From Chara braunii (lineage: Eukaryota; Streptophyta; Charophyceae; Charales; Characeae): a stretch of 26,149 nt of DNA. A program made the translations under genes and the position numbers. Shown piece by piece: positions 19,017 to 26,149 of this stretch (positions are counted from its first letter, which is position 1; the number at the start of each line of letters is the position of its first letter). The DNA is taken from assembly GCA_003427395.1 (NCBI GenBank), contig BFEA01000161.1, positions 634,983 through 661,131 on the forward strand, written 5' to 3'. The notes below the pieces were generated by a model, which was not told the DNA's origin, did not search any database, and was given only the letters and a program-made list of their open reading frames with translations.

Positions 19017-19293
19017 ATGTTTCATTTTTTAACACTTGTTGACATCGACACTTTTATTTCTTCTCTTGTTTTCTTGTACAAATCTATCACCATGCAATGC
19101 ATTCCAATCAAACCCATACAACAAATTTTTGTTATGTTCGAGTTGCTTATCATATCGGGAATAACATCATCAAGCTTCAACCGACATCATATTGGTCGGG
19201 CGAGAAATGTGTTTTTATTACGATATACAATACGAAGTATCGCAAACAAAATGTGTCATATGCTCCTTAATGGTGTGGCGATTGGTTCAGTAC

Positions 19294-19341
19294 ACATCGT
19301 TGTTGTTAGACTTTACATACATCGTTGTTGTTAGACTTTAC
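19294..19341 (+). repeat. Two-copy 25-bp tandem repeat
   Basis: ACATCGTTGTTGTTAGACTT then TAC occurs at 19294-19316 and again at 19319-19341, with a partial third start (ACACATCGG) at 19344. Confidence 0.9.
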
Positions 19342-19439
19342 ACACATCGGATTGATTGTACTGTCTGGATATGAGGCAATAATATTGTTTTTTATCATGG
19401 CCCAACTGCTATTCTTTGGTCCGACGTTCAAATGCTCAA

Positions 19440-19925
19440 AGCTGGTAGCAATCATGACACTTCGAGCTATCTGCCAACCACTGTCGTGTGTCGTTTGTGT
19501 CGCATCAGTTCGTTTTGGGACGCCATTTGGTGCCAACAAATATTTCACAAACCCAATACGTTCAACCAATGCTGCAACTGGCGGATATATAATTATAGCG
19601 TTTCATGAGCTTGACATTCCATGTATCATGGACAGACTTACAAAGAAAAAATGCATGCATTGAGGTTTGATGGAAAAACTAACTAAATTTATGCATACGA
19701 TGGATAAATTTGAACAGGTTTTATACCGAAATACACAAATCACGAGACGCTTTATAGACACAACAACATTCGCTAGACATATTAATCCATCTATCAGAGC
19801 GACTTCAATTGAAGTCTTGACTCAATAAGTGTTGGCCAAAAACACTGGTGTGAAGCCCAAGCAGGCCTATGACGTAATAGCCCATTCCCGTCTTCATGAT
19901 TTTCAGTATTCGGATCTCTCAAAAT
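19440..19925 (+). pseudogene. Possible second Helitron N-terminal zinc-finger fragment and downstream frame
   Basis: In one frame TTVVCRLCRISSFWDAIWCQ is followed by FHKPNTFNQCCNWR. The pattern CxxC...W(D)A...F..CC is that of the N-terminal zinc segment in many animal Helitron proteins ('CxxCgAxxWxaE...F..CCxxGkv'). A shift gives GGYIIIAFHELDIPCIMDRL, comparable to the strand and Pro-rich linker that follow. Beyond a stop the same frame continues LMEKLTKFMHTMDKFEQVLY then RNTQITRRFIDTTTFARHIN for ~90 codons with only one further stop before about 19924. That tail is not recognised. The segment differs from the DUF6570-type N-terminus at 11.5-11.9 kb, so it would come from another element. Confidence 0.35.
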
Positions 19926-20290
19926 AAGGTTTTATTTTAGACCTATCCAGATTCATCGAACGCTATACCTGTTTTTTTGCACTAGCCCAGGCGAAGCAAT
20001 AAGCTCGTTTTTTCCTCTAGTTTAAAAGGTCAAAGTTCCGACCTCTTTACATGAGACATTTGTCCCCTTTGCCTCCTTTATTGCTGGTTGCTATATTTAT
20101 TAGTCCATTTGCTATTCAATTACAAATTTGCAACTCGGGGATGCTGAACCCGATTTCCAACATAAGCCTAATATGAGCAATGACGAATATTGTCGCCCTC
20201 GTTATCACCCTATTAATAAAAAACCTTCCCCCCCTTGTTCTCACTCAATTAATAAAAAGCCTGCAACTTCAACTTCGTTGAAAAAAAAAA
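19926..20290. other. Unassigned sequence
   Basis: Contains two nearby copies of an ATTAATAAAAA-type motif (about 20210-20222 and 20248-20259) inside a short frame (20128-20322) that has no recognised domain. Confidence 0.45.
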
Positions 20291-20673
20291 GAGATAATTT
20301 GCAAAATACCCCCATAATTTGAGATATACGTCAAAATGCTCAAGGAACATGTGGGTTGAGTGGAATGCCTTTTTTGGCCGAAATCTTTCTGTTGTGGCCC
20401 TGTCAGGCGGGTATATAACTTTGCAATTTGAAACTTCCCGTTTGGACCTTGGACTTTTTCAATAGCGCCTAAGAAAAGTTGATAACTATTGGGGCATTTT
20501 TGAAAATTGGATGGTACCGGATACAGGTATATTGCAAAGACGAAGATCCAACCGATCCTAGGGGCATTTCACAAACTTTTATTTTTGTTAGAGGGGTGTT
20601 CCGCTCTACCCACATCTTTTAGGAGCATTTTGACATATATTTCAACTTATGACGATATTGTGCAAATTATCCC
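20291..20673. mobile_element. 383-bp inverted-repeat element (MITE-like)
   Basis: The left arm 20291-20369 starts GAGATAATTTGCAAAATACC; the reverse complement of the right arm 20595-20673 starts GGGATAATTTGCACAATATC. Both continue with matching TATACGTCAAAATGCTC / TATATGTCAAAATGCTC, ATGTGGGTTGAG / ATGTGGGTAGAG and TGGAATGCC / CGGAACACC. The arms are about 79 bp and the interior is non-coding, typical of a miniature inverted-repeat element. The flanks are A-runs on both sides, so a target-site duplication cannot be read. Confidence 0.8.
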
Positions 20674-21157
20674 AAAAAGAAAGAGAGTAAAAAAAAAAAC
20701 GACGAAAAAAATGAGTTTGTAGCCTATAGCAACTGACAGCCAATAGCGTCACACCCAAACTCTTCGGTAAGCCAAAACATCAACGATTTCTGCTGACAGG
20801 ACGGTGCTCTGTCTAAGCTCATGCATATTGGTTTCTCATGCGACTACGTGACAAATGTTTGCGACCATATTACGCTGGTCGGCACTACGGGCTGCGAGCC
20901 CGCGGCTTCGCGGCATGTCAGTACAGCGAACATGACAAAACATAAAGCATAATCACTACCTTACCCTTCCCCAACCACATAAAAAAACAAACTCGGGCTG
21001 TTTACCCATGTCCTCACGGTAAGTCAATGGACCCATGCCTTTTCGATTTTGAAATGCTGAACTCAAGGGCCGCGGCCTCCTATGAGCAGCTACCGGTTCT
21101 CTGCAAGCAACGACTTTCCCATCCCTGGAATCACCCCCCAGCAAATTCACCACCCTT
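20674..21157. other. Unassigned sequence with a small GC-rich palindrome
   Basis: GGGCTGCGAGCCCGCGG near 20888-20904 forms a short stem (GGGCT/AGCCC), followed by GCTTCGCGGC. The GC content rises here and stays higher to the window end. The - strand frame 20956-21207 has no recognised domain. Confidence 0.45.
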
Positions 21158-21345
21158 CCAACTACCATTTGGACATGACTAAACGGGTATAAAAAATGCA
21201 ACCGCAACCCTAACGGGCTTCAAACTACCATTTGGACCCGAACGAAGACTGGTATGACCAAATGACGGAAATTTGTCTCAGGGGTATAAAACGCACCCCT
21301 GACGGGCTGGGAATTCAGGGGTATAAAACGCGCCCCTGACGGGTA
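21158..21345 (+). repeat. Tandem modules each carrying GGGTATAAAA
   Basis: AACTACCATTTGGAC occurs at about 21158 and 21222. The module GGGTATAAAA...CCCTNACGGG occurs at 21184-21216, 21280-21305 and 21316-21342. In the last two, AGGGG and CCCCT flank the TATAAAA, so each can form a 5-6 bp stem around it. The TATAAAA strings match a TATA box, but the repeated arrangement suggests a tandem repeat; no transcript is supported. Confidence 0.75.
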
Positions 21346-21361
21346 GCGGGGGTTTAGACTT

Positions 21362-21485
21362 GGGGCCTCGCTGCACTACTCTTGAAATGCACAAAAGACA
21401 AAAATCATGGCGGTGTATCTGTCCATATTCTAGCGGAAGATNCACTCTCGTTTTGCACATTTCAAGAGTAGTGCAGCGAAGCCCT
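21362..21485. repeat. 36-bp inverted repeat with ~51-bp loop
   Basis: GCCTCGCTGCACTACTCTTG then AAATGCACAAAAG at 21365-21397 is the inverted complement of 21449-21485 (TTTTGCACATTTCAAGAGTA then GTGCAGCGAAGC), with a few mismatches. The loop holds one undetermined base (N at 21442). A related but shorter sequence lies at 23375-23470. Confidence 0.85.
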
Positions 21486-21714
21486 TGGTTTCGAGTACGC
21501 ACGAGTTCCTGTCATCCGATCTGAAGATCTCACGGCCGCACAGTGGCCTCCCTGAAAAAAAAAATACTCGAAACGAAGACCAGCAGTTCGCTACGGGTAG
21601 TGGGACTTCGCCCCGGGACACTACGCACCAATCAACCGATGGCAAAAAAATGCTCATCACACCTGGGACCAATGGGACACACTTCAGCTTAGCGGAACCA
21701 CTGCGTGCCCACCT

Positions 21715-21835
21715 TGCGAGCTCCCGTTCCCGCTCCCGTCCCCCTCCCCGCCCTCGTCCCGCCCTCGTCCCGCCCGCGCGCCCGCCCCCGCCCCCGCCCC
21801 TGTCCCCGGACCCGGACCTGGACCTGGCGGCTCAC
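21715..21835 (+). repeat. GC-rich CCCGCTCC / CCCGCCC minisatellite
   Basis: Runs of CCCGTCCCGCC, CCCGCGCG and CCCCGCCCCCG units, then GGACC units (CCGGACCCGGACCTGGACCTGG). The long Pro/Arg/Ala-rich frames across it on both strands (for example 21485-21970 and 21705-22475) arise from this composition and are not called as genes. Confidence 0.8.
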
Positions 21836-22639
21836 GCCCCCTCCGCCTCCTGCCCGCGCGCCCCAACCCCGCCCCGCAGCGAACAAGACTACGGGTCGGG
21901 CGCACTCTCACTCGTGCGATGCTGTGCGACGACTCTGTGCTTCCTTGGGCAAGTCAGCTGTCGCCGCTGAAGCAACGAAGAAGATAAGACGTGCGACATT
22001 GCCGAGCATGGTGCGTGCCGTCTCCTCCATAGCTCAACATCTCTCCGCAGTTGGATCGCTTTTCTTCTTTCTTTGTTTACCCAGTTATCTCTCAGCATCT
22101 TTCCCATGTTATTTCCGTGTGCGCCTCTCGCTCTCCATGTCTGAAGCTGTCTGTGTGCGTAGTTTCCTTGGGCAGAGGCCGTGCCATGCCAATCTTCTCT
22201 CTGTGTCGTTCAGTTGTAGCGGAATTTCCCCAAGGACTCCCCCGCTGTCATCCTCTCACCTGTGTATGTCCGCTGAGAGCTGCCTACACCCCTCCCATCT
22301 CTTCCTCCCATCTCTCCTCTTACATAGTCAAACGAACTTCTTTATGATTCCTTCTTCCTTGGGCAGCTGTACAAGCACGAGCACCAGACAGGGGTACAGT
22401 CTGTTGCGCAGGTGGGGAGCAAAGGTGGGCGAAGAGGGACGAGGGAGGGAGAGAGGGAACCGGGGATCCGAGTAGGAGGCAGGCAGGTAGCAGGAGCGGA
22501 CATTGAACGGAGACTCTGGACAGCCTACTGTGCATCTCACCTTATAATTAGAGTCCCGGGGACATAGAAGAGCGATTTCCCGGTTTTTGTTTTGGCTTCT
22601 TTCTGCGTTTGAAAGAGCGATTTCCAAAAGTTGTGGTGA
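21836..22639. other. GC-moderate unassigned sequence with a repeated TTCCTTGGGCA
   Basis: TTCCTTGGGCA occurs at 21941, 22164 and 22355, each about 200 bp apart, perhaps the anchor of a very diverged tandem repeat. Pyrimidine-rich on the + strand between about 22040 and 22340. No protein family is recognised in any frame. Confidence 0.45.
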
Positions 22640-22664
22640 AGGAGAGGAGAGGAGAGGAGAGGGA
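22640..22664 (+). repeat. (GGAGA)n microsatellite
   Basis: Four to five tandem GGAGA units. Confidence 0.9.
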
Positions 22665-22772
22665 TCTCGACAGCTATCGGGGTTGTTATCCATTAACGAC
22701 AGGGCAGGAGTGGGACGTCATCATGCATGTCTAGGCGGGTAAATCTTATGGCGCGGGCCATGAAAGTCATCA

Positions 22773-23075
22773 TGGCTTGGTGGCTACGCTGCTGCTGCTG
22801 CTGCTGATGATGATGGGGACGATGACGATGATGGTAAAGAGAGAGTAGAGCGGGGGTAGGTTTTACTGTTATGCTAGAACCAATCGGTTCCTTGGTTCTC
22901 TCTTAATTGTCCGGATTCAATCTCACGTGTAACTACAGTATTATTGATTTACAGACCAGCTTGATGGCTATGAGGAGTATGACGACTATGATGATGATGA
23001 CGCTGACGAGGATGGTAAGATGGAGTAGAGCGGGGGTAGGTTTTACTCTTAACCAATCAGTTCCTTCGTTCTCAG
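22773..23075 (+). repeat. Tandem duplication of acidic exon plus donor and intron
   Basis: GGCTTGGTGGCTAC...GATGATGGTAAAG...GAGTAGAGCGGGGGTAGGTT then TTAC at about 22773-22900 matches AGCTTGATGGCTAT...GAGGATGGTAAGA...GAGTAGAGCGGGGGTAGGTT then TTAC at 22958-23075. The AACCAATC[G/A]GTTCCTT[G/C]GTTCTC block follows in both. The period is about 185 bp. It covers the exon end, splice donor and intron. Confidence 0.85.
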
Positions 23076-23098
23076 ACCGGCGGAGAAAGAGATCTTAG
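22773..23098 (+). CDS. Possible 3' end of a spliced gene: acidic exons and basic C-terminus
   Basis: Three exon-like blocks share one reading phase. The first ends in Ala6 and DDDGDDDDD at 22833, before GTAAAG. After a 121-nt intron ending TTTACAG, an exon at 22955-23014 encodes QLDGYEEYDDYDDDDADED before GTAAGA. After a 61-nt intron ending TTCTCAG (with TACTCTTAACC as a branch-like site), 23076-23098 encodes RRRKRS and stop. Junction codons are GAC at both splices, so phase is kept. An acidic tail with a basic end is common in nuclear proteins, but no family is recognised. The upstream limit of the first exon is unknown, since TGA lies in frame at about 22760. GAT/CTG repeats could mimic such exons. 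Confidence 0.35.
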
Positions 23099-23374
23099 TG
23101 GCGATGTGAAGCCGCAGTTGATTATGAAGACAGTCGTCTCGTAGTGGCTGTTATATATTGTTTCTGCGTAACAGAAATTTTTGTTCTGTTTTTATTACAG
23201 TAAGTCTACTTCGCTCCGCTCCAAGGGCAGAGTGTTTTTTGCCGTTTTTTTTTTTTTCTCTCTCGGGCCTGTGATAGTTCCCCGATTGTACCAGCCACAG
23301 TGGTTGGTCTTGCAGATAGATGCCTAGCCGTATTCCCCCGAATGTCCTTGTCATGCATGTAGTGTATGAACTAT

Positions 23375-23470
23375 GGGCCTCGCTCCTCCACTTGCCGCGT
23401 GCGCGAAAGAGGAACAAACTATGGCCGTGTATCGTTCCATGTTATAGCTGAGGATTCATTCGCACATGTG
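23375..23470 (+). repeat. Diverged relative of the 21.36-kb inverted repeat
   Basis: GGGCCTCGCT, then ATGGCCGTGTATCGTTCCAT and GTTATAGCTGAGGATTCATT then CGCACAT match GGGCCTCGCT, ATGGCGGTGTATCTGTCCAT, ATTCTAGCGGAAGATNCACT, CGTTTTGCACAT at 21363-21460. The terminal hairpin arms are not preserved here. Confidence 0.65.
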
Positions 23471-23591
23471 GTGATGAGTGGTCTCGAGCGAGGGTCTATA
23501 TTAAGTATATCTGTGGCTAGGTAGACCATGGTGTTTCTGTTGCGCTGATAGACCTACCCGGCTTCCCCCCAACACAACGCACCTCCATCAT

Positions 23592-24056
23592 GAAATGCAT
23601 ACAAGCTACCTTTTCGGTCCGATACGGTCGTGATGACGGTATGTATGTGGTATTCGGGGGGGAAAGACGAGTCGAGCTCCCAAGCATATGCAGCAGGGCA
23701 ATCTGCGTAGTTCTTGTGTGTGTGTGTGTGTGTGTGTGTTCCCTCGTCCGCTCTCGTCAACCGTACCCTACCGCACGACGGCCTTTCCTCTCCTCTCTCT
23801 GCTCCACTTCATCGCTTCATGGATGCACACGACACAAGCCGTCTTTCGGGTCAGATACAGTCGTGACGACGGGGTGCTGTATTCGGGGGAAAGAGACTTG
23901 TCGAGTCCCCAAGCATGTATGCAAAAGGGGTAATCAATCATGTATGGAGTGCATGTGTATGTGTTTTTCTTCGCTCGTCCTCTCTCGTCAACTAAAAACC
24001 TCCTCCCGCTCGACGGCCTTCCCTCCTCTCTCTCTGCTGCACTTCATTGCGCCTGT
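23592..24056 (+). repeat. Tandem duplication, ~235-bp unit, with (TG)n in the first copy
   Basis: Copy 1 is about 23592-23820 and copy 2 about 23821-24056. Shared blocks include GATACGGTCGTGATGACGG / GATACAGTCGTGACGACGG, GTATTCGGGGG...GAAAGA, GTCGAG[C/T]...CCCAAGCAT, and CGACGGCCTT...CCTCTCTCTGCT. A (TG)n run at 23715-23739 in copy 1 corresponds to GTGCATGTGTATGTG in copy 2. The 240-codon frame 23590-24312 spans both copies but shows no domain. Confidence 0.88.
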
Positions 24057-24540
24057 TAACCACTGCGACTTGCTTCGTCTCATGGCCCTTGGAAAGCAAC
24101 GAGTCCGTCACAGCGCTCCTGTGAAGGGCAAGGCAAGTTTCGCTCTATCGCTGTGCTCGCCCTGCCGCGTCTTCCTTCACCCGAGTAGACCGCAGTACGG
24201 TCCTTATCGCTGTACCTGGACTGAAAGTTGCCCCAAAAACGGCGGCGCTAAAATGACCGTGCGTTCTGTTGCGGTGAAGACGGGCACACGGCTTTCCTCG
24301 CCTGAAACCTGACGGTAATTGCCCTGTTAGGAGGGATGCATTTCCCTGGCCGAATCAGACCGTAACTGCAGTCAGATGCATCGGCGCGCGATTATCCGCC
24401 AATTTTTGAAGCCGTACGAGCTTGTTCATGATGGATGATAAATGAAGCTTGCGGTTAATTGAAAAAGGTAAAAAGCGCTTGTGGTTGATCAGTAAGAAGT
24501 GTATAAAGTAGTCCACACGCGTTTTAGGGTTGGACGGTGT
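24057..24540. other. Unassigned sequence
   Basis: A frame near 24160-24310 reads PQYGPYRCTWTESCPKNGG and continues with a normal amino-acid mix to a stop at 24310-24312, but no family is recognised. Nothing else is supported. Confidence 0.4.
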
Positions 24541-24760
24541 GGCCGCGGAGGATCGCATGACGAGTCCTGATGATGAGTGATGGGATGATGGTGCGCGATG
24601 ATAGTGGGCAGGGAGTATGGTGTGTGCCGATGGTGGGTGACGGACGCTGGGCGACGGTGGGCGACTCAGACGATGATGGTTGGATTGGAAAGAGACGAAG
24701 CAAGAGGGTGGTCGTGACGATGCGTCAGAGACGGACGCAGCGCACCGGTAGTGGGTAGGT
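24541..24760 (+). repeat. GATGATGG / GACGGTGGGCGA low-complexity region
   Basis: Degenerate repeats of GATGATG and of a GGTGGG(T/C)GACGG unit. The Ser/Pro/His-rich frame on the - strand (24355-24819) and the + frame within it follow from this composition. Confidence 0.65.
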
Positions 24761-24869
24761 AGGTGATTGTTGAAGGAATAACAAACAGGGAGGGAAGGTA
24801 GTTGAGGCGGCCTGGTCAATCAATCGATTAGTGCCTATATCCCGCGGCTAATCAGGACTGAACTGTAGG

Positions 24870-25018
24870 AGACCTACCTTAATTACTAGTAGTAGGGTAT
24901 GCACTTACGCTGCTGATACCTAGCTGATCTACCTTCATTAGTAGGGTGTGCACTCGTACTGGAGAGAGAGACCTACCTTACCCCAGGTAGTAAGTAGGGC
25001 ATATAATACTCATACTGG
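24870..25018 (+). repeat. Three diverged tandem modules (GACCTACCTTA...AGTAGGG)
   Basis: Modules start at 24871 (GACCTACCTTAATTACTAGT), 24926 (GATCTACCTTCATTAGTAGG) and 24970 (GACCTACCTTACCCCAGGTA), each followed by TAGGG[T/C]AT or TGTGCACT and then ACTGG-like text. Each module has a CTACCTT / AGTAGG internal inverted pair. Confidence 0.75.
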
Positions 25019-25194
25019 AACATTCTCTCGAAAATAGCCGTCAGAAACATCCAGCTACAAGCCCTACTGGTAGTAGTAGTGTTGATGGATTTGGACGAGT
25101 AAGCAGCCACGGATTTATGTGTATATAAATATATCGCCTTCGCATTCAAGGGATCTTAGCTTGATCGAATCCAACGTAACTGTTAACGGATGTG

Positions 25195-25225
25195 TTAAAA
25201 AAAAAGAAAAGAAAAGAAAAAAAAA
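25195..25225 (+). repeat. A-rich run with G interruptions
   Basis: AAAAAAAAGAAAAGAAAAGAAAA-type sequence. Low complexity only. Confidence 0.85.
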
Positions 25226-25311
25226 GGAAAGAATTTGCAAGTGAAAACAATGATGATGCGCCATGAGTGGAAAAGGTTAAGGGAGCGATAGTCGTGGTAG
25301 CGAGTTAAGGA

Positions 25312-25411
25312 GGAGGATGATGACTTGCTGGTTACGAGGAGGAGGAGGATGATAACGATGATGATGATGGATGATGATGATGATGATAATGATGATGACG
25401 ACGACGATAAT
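25312..25411 (+). repeat. (GAT)n / GATGAC microsatellite
   Basis: GAGGAGGAGGATGATAAC followed by a long GAT run with GAC at its end. It reads as poly-Asp on the + strand and Ser/Ile-rich on the - strand. An acidic exon is possible (compare 22.8-23.0 kb), but there is no splice support. Confidence 0.85.
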
Positions 25412-25794
25412 GTTCCCATGGTGAATGCGGCACTTGGACCACACTTCTCACGGGATGCTCCTTGTTCCTATCGAAACTGTTTGCGGCGAGCCTACGTCTT
25501 CCCCCGAACACAACGCACCCTCATGGGGAATGGCGACAAGCAATAAATGCGGCCGAGTACTACACTCATATTGAGGGTGAGTTGTGTGTGAGGGAAGATG
25601 GTAGTCGCTATATATCTGGCAAAAGCACAGATTTCAATAAAGGTGTGTATTGTTGCCCGTGTGGTCTTCTGTTTAAGAACATGCGCGTGGTCATTGTTTG
25701 TACACCAGAAAAGCCCATCGCCGATCTCAGTTCCCTTTGTGTTCCGCTTGTGTGATTTGCGGCCCACCCAATGAGCAAAACACCAGCAGCAGAT
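25412..25794 (+). other. Unassigned sequence; one frame with ordinary composition
   Basis: The frame 25462-25755 has a balanced amino-acid composition, for example CVREDGSRYISGKSTDFNKG and CCPCGLLFKNMRVVIVCTPE, unlike the low-complexity frames around it. A donor-like AGGGTGAGT lies at about 25573-25581. No family is recognised, so it is not called as a gene. CTTCCCCCGAACACAACGCA then CC near 25498 also occurs as CTTCCCCCCAACACAACGCA then CC near 23562, so this part includes dispersed repeat sequence. Confidence 0.4.
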
Positions 25795-25918
25795 AACCAT
25801 GGGCTGCGAGAAAATCCTTTTGAGATCGATACCTGTCCGACAGCTCAGCCACGGTAGAACCCAAAAGCCTGAACCGCCTAACCATGGGCTGTGAGGAAAT
25901 CCTTTTGAGATCGATACC
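25795..25918 (+). repeat. 39-bp direct repeat, 85-bp offset
   Basis: AACCATGGGCTGCGAGAAAA then TCCTTTTGAGATCGATACC at 25795-25833 recurs at 25880-25918 with two changes. The sequence between also shares CAGC/GCCTGA elements. Confidence 0.92.
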
Positions 25919-26149
25919 ACCTCAGCCTGAAATCTATCACCGACTTGTCACAGTCCCCCCCCCCCCCCCCCTTTCCCAATTAGTCTGGGGCCAAAGCCTT
26001 ATTTCCTGAGGCAGCGGAAGTAAGCAGCGGTTTCTCCTTCGCCCAGATACCCCTGAAACGAGACTTCCCAGTTTAGGAGGGGGACTCCGTGAACCTTTTC
26101 TTCCTGTCAGCTCTGATAGGTAATCTTATGTGAATGTTTTTTTTTTTTT
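25919..26149. other. Unassigned sequence with C- and T-runs at the window end
   Basis: A C homopolymer at about 25955-25971 and a terminal T-run from about 26138. Nothing else recognised. Confidence 0.7.

Noticed and set aside
21485-22475. Long open frames of 161 and 256 codons
   Set aside because: They run through a GC-rich minisatellite and pyrimidine-rich DNA, open frames exist on both strands, and no domain is visible. The composition explains them.
23590-24312. 240-codon open frame
   Set aside because: It spans two copies of a 235-bp tandem repeat and a TG microsatellite, with no recognised domain. The tail after 24060 has ordinary composition but no support.
25195-25419. Ser/Ile-rich - strand frame
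   Set aside because: It is a direct reading of the (GAT)n microsatellite complement.
1-26149. CRISPR array, rRNA, prophage or bacterial operon
   Set aside because: No regularly spaced short repeats with unique spacers, no rRNA-like sequence and no clustered intact frames. The whole window has eukaryotic repeat character.

Overview
The window looks like eukaryotic nuclear, largely non-genic DNA. It has long homopolymer runs, TC, TG, TA, GAT and CTG microsatellites, minisatellites, inverted-repeat elements, tRNA-derived SINE-like sequence, plausible spliceosomal introns, and almost no open frame with convincing coding character. The organism cannot be named from the sequence alone. An invertebrate animal fits the Helitron type and the microsatellite density, but an alga or another protist is not excluded. 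There are no intact bacterial-style operons, CRISPR arrays or rRNA genes.

The main content is a large, decayed rolling-circle transposon (Helitron) on the + strand, about 11.1-18.55 kb. Reading across stops and frameshifts gives, in order: a basic coiled N-terminal region; a zinc-ribbon/DUF6570-like segment; the Helitron_like_N/Rep region with an intact HLH motif and a YxxxYxxK tyrosine motif; a Pif1-like helicase with recognisable but damaged motifs; and then, about 0.5 kb further on, a Ulp1/SENP-type (C48) cysteine protease remnant. The protease keeps its His-Trp, Gln and Cys signature positions. Its N-terminal part sits in a recent 322-bp tandem duplication. About 1 kb downstream, a CxxC...CC segment resembles the N-terminal zinc finger of a different Helitron type. 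A fragment resembling an OTU protease lies far upstream at 3.7-4.25 kb.

Layout. 0-2 kb: microsatellites, purine-rich low complexity and a ~300-bp tandem repeat. 2.03-3.15 kb: a 1.1-kb foldback element with ~480-bp inverted arms and CAGGG...CCCTG ends. 3.2-5.4 kb: OTU-like remnant and unassigned AT-rich DNA. 5.4-8.2 kb: dispersed repeats, including a repeat split by a ~0.9-kb insertion that starts with a tRNA-like head and ends in poly(A). 8.3-9.35 kb: a ~530-bp tandem duplication. 9.48-9.86 kb: an imperfect palindrome. 10.2-10.55 kb: an unsplit copy of the split repeat. 11.1-18.55 kb: the Helitron and protease. 19.4-19.9 kb: a second transposon-like remnant. 20.29-20.67 kb: a 383-bp inverted-repeat element. 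21.2 kb to the end: more GC-rich DNA with TATAAAA-bearing tandem modules, a hairpin repeat, GC-rich minisatellite, a possible 3' gene end with two short introns coding for an acidic tail, and several local tandem duplications.

No gene here appears to encode a functional protein, with the possible exception of the short acidic exons at 22.77-23.1 kb. The window is best read as a fossil bed of nested mobile elements.
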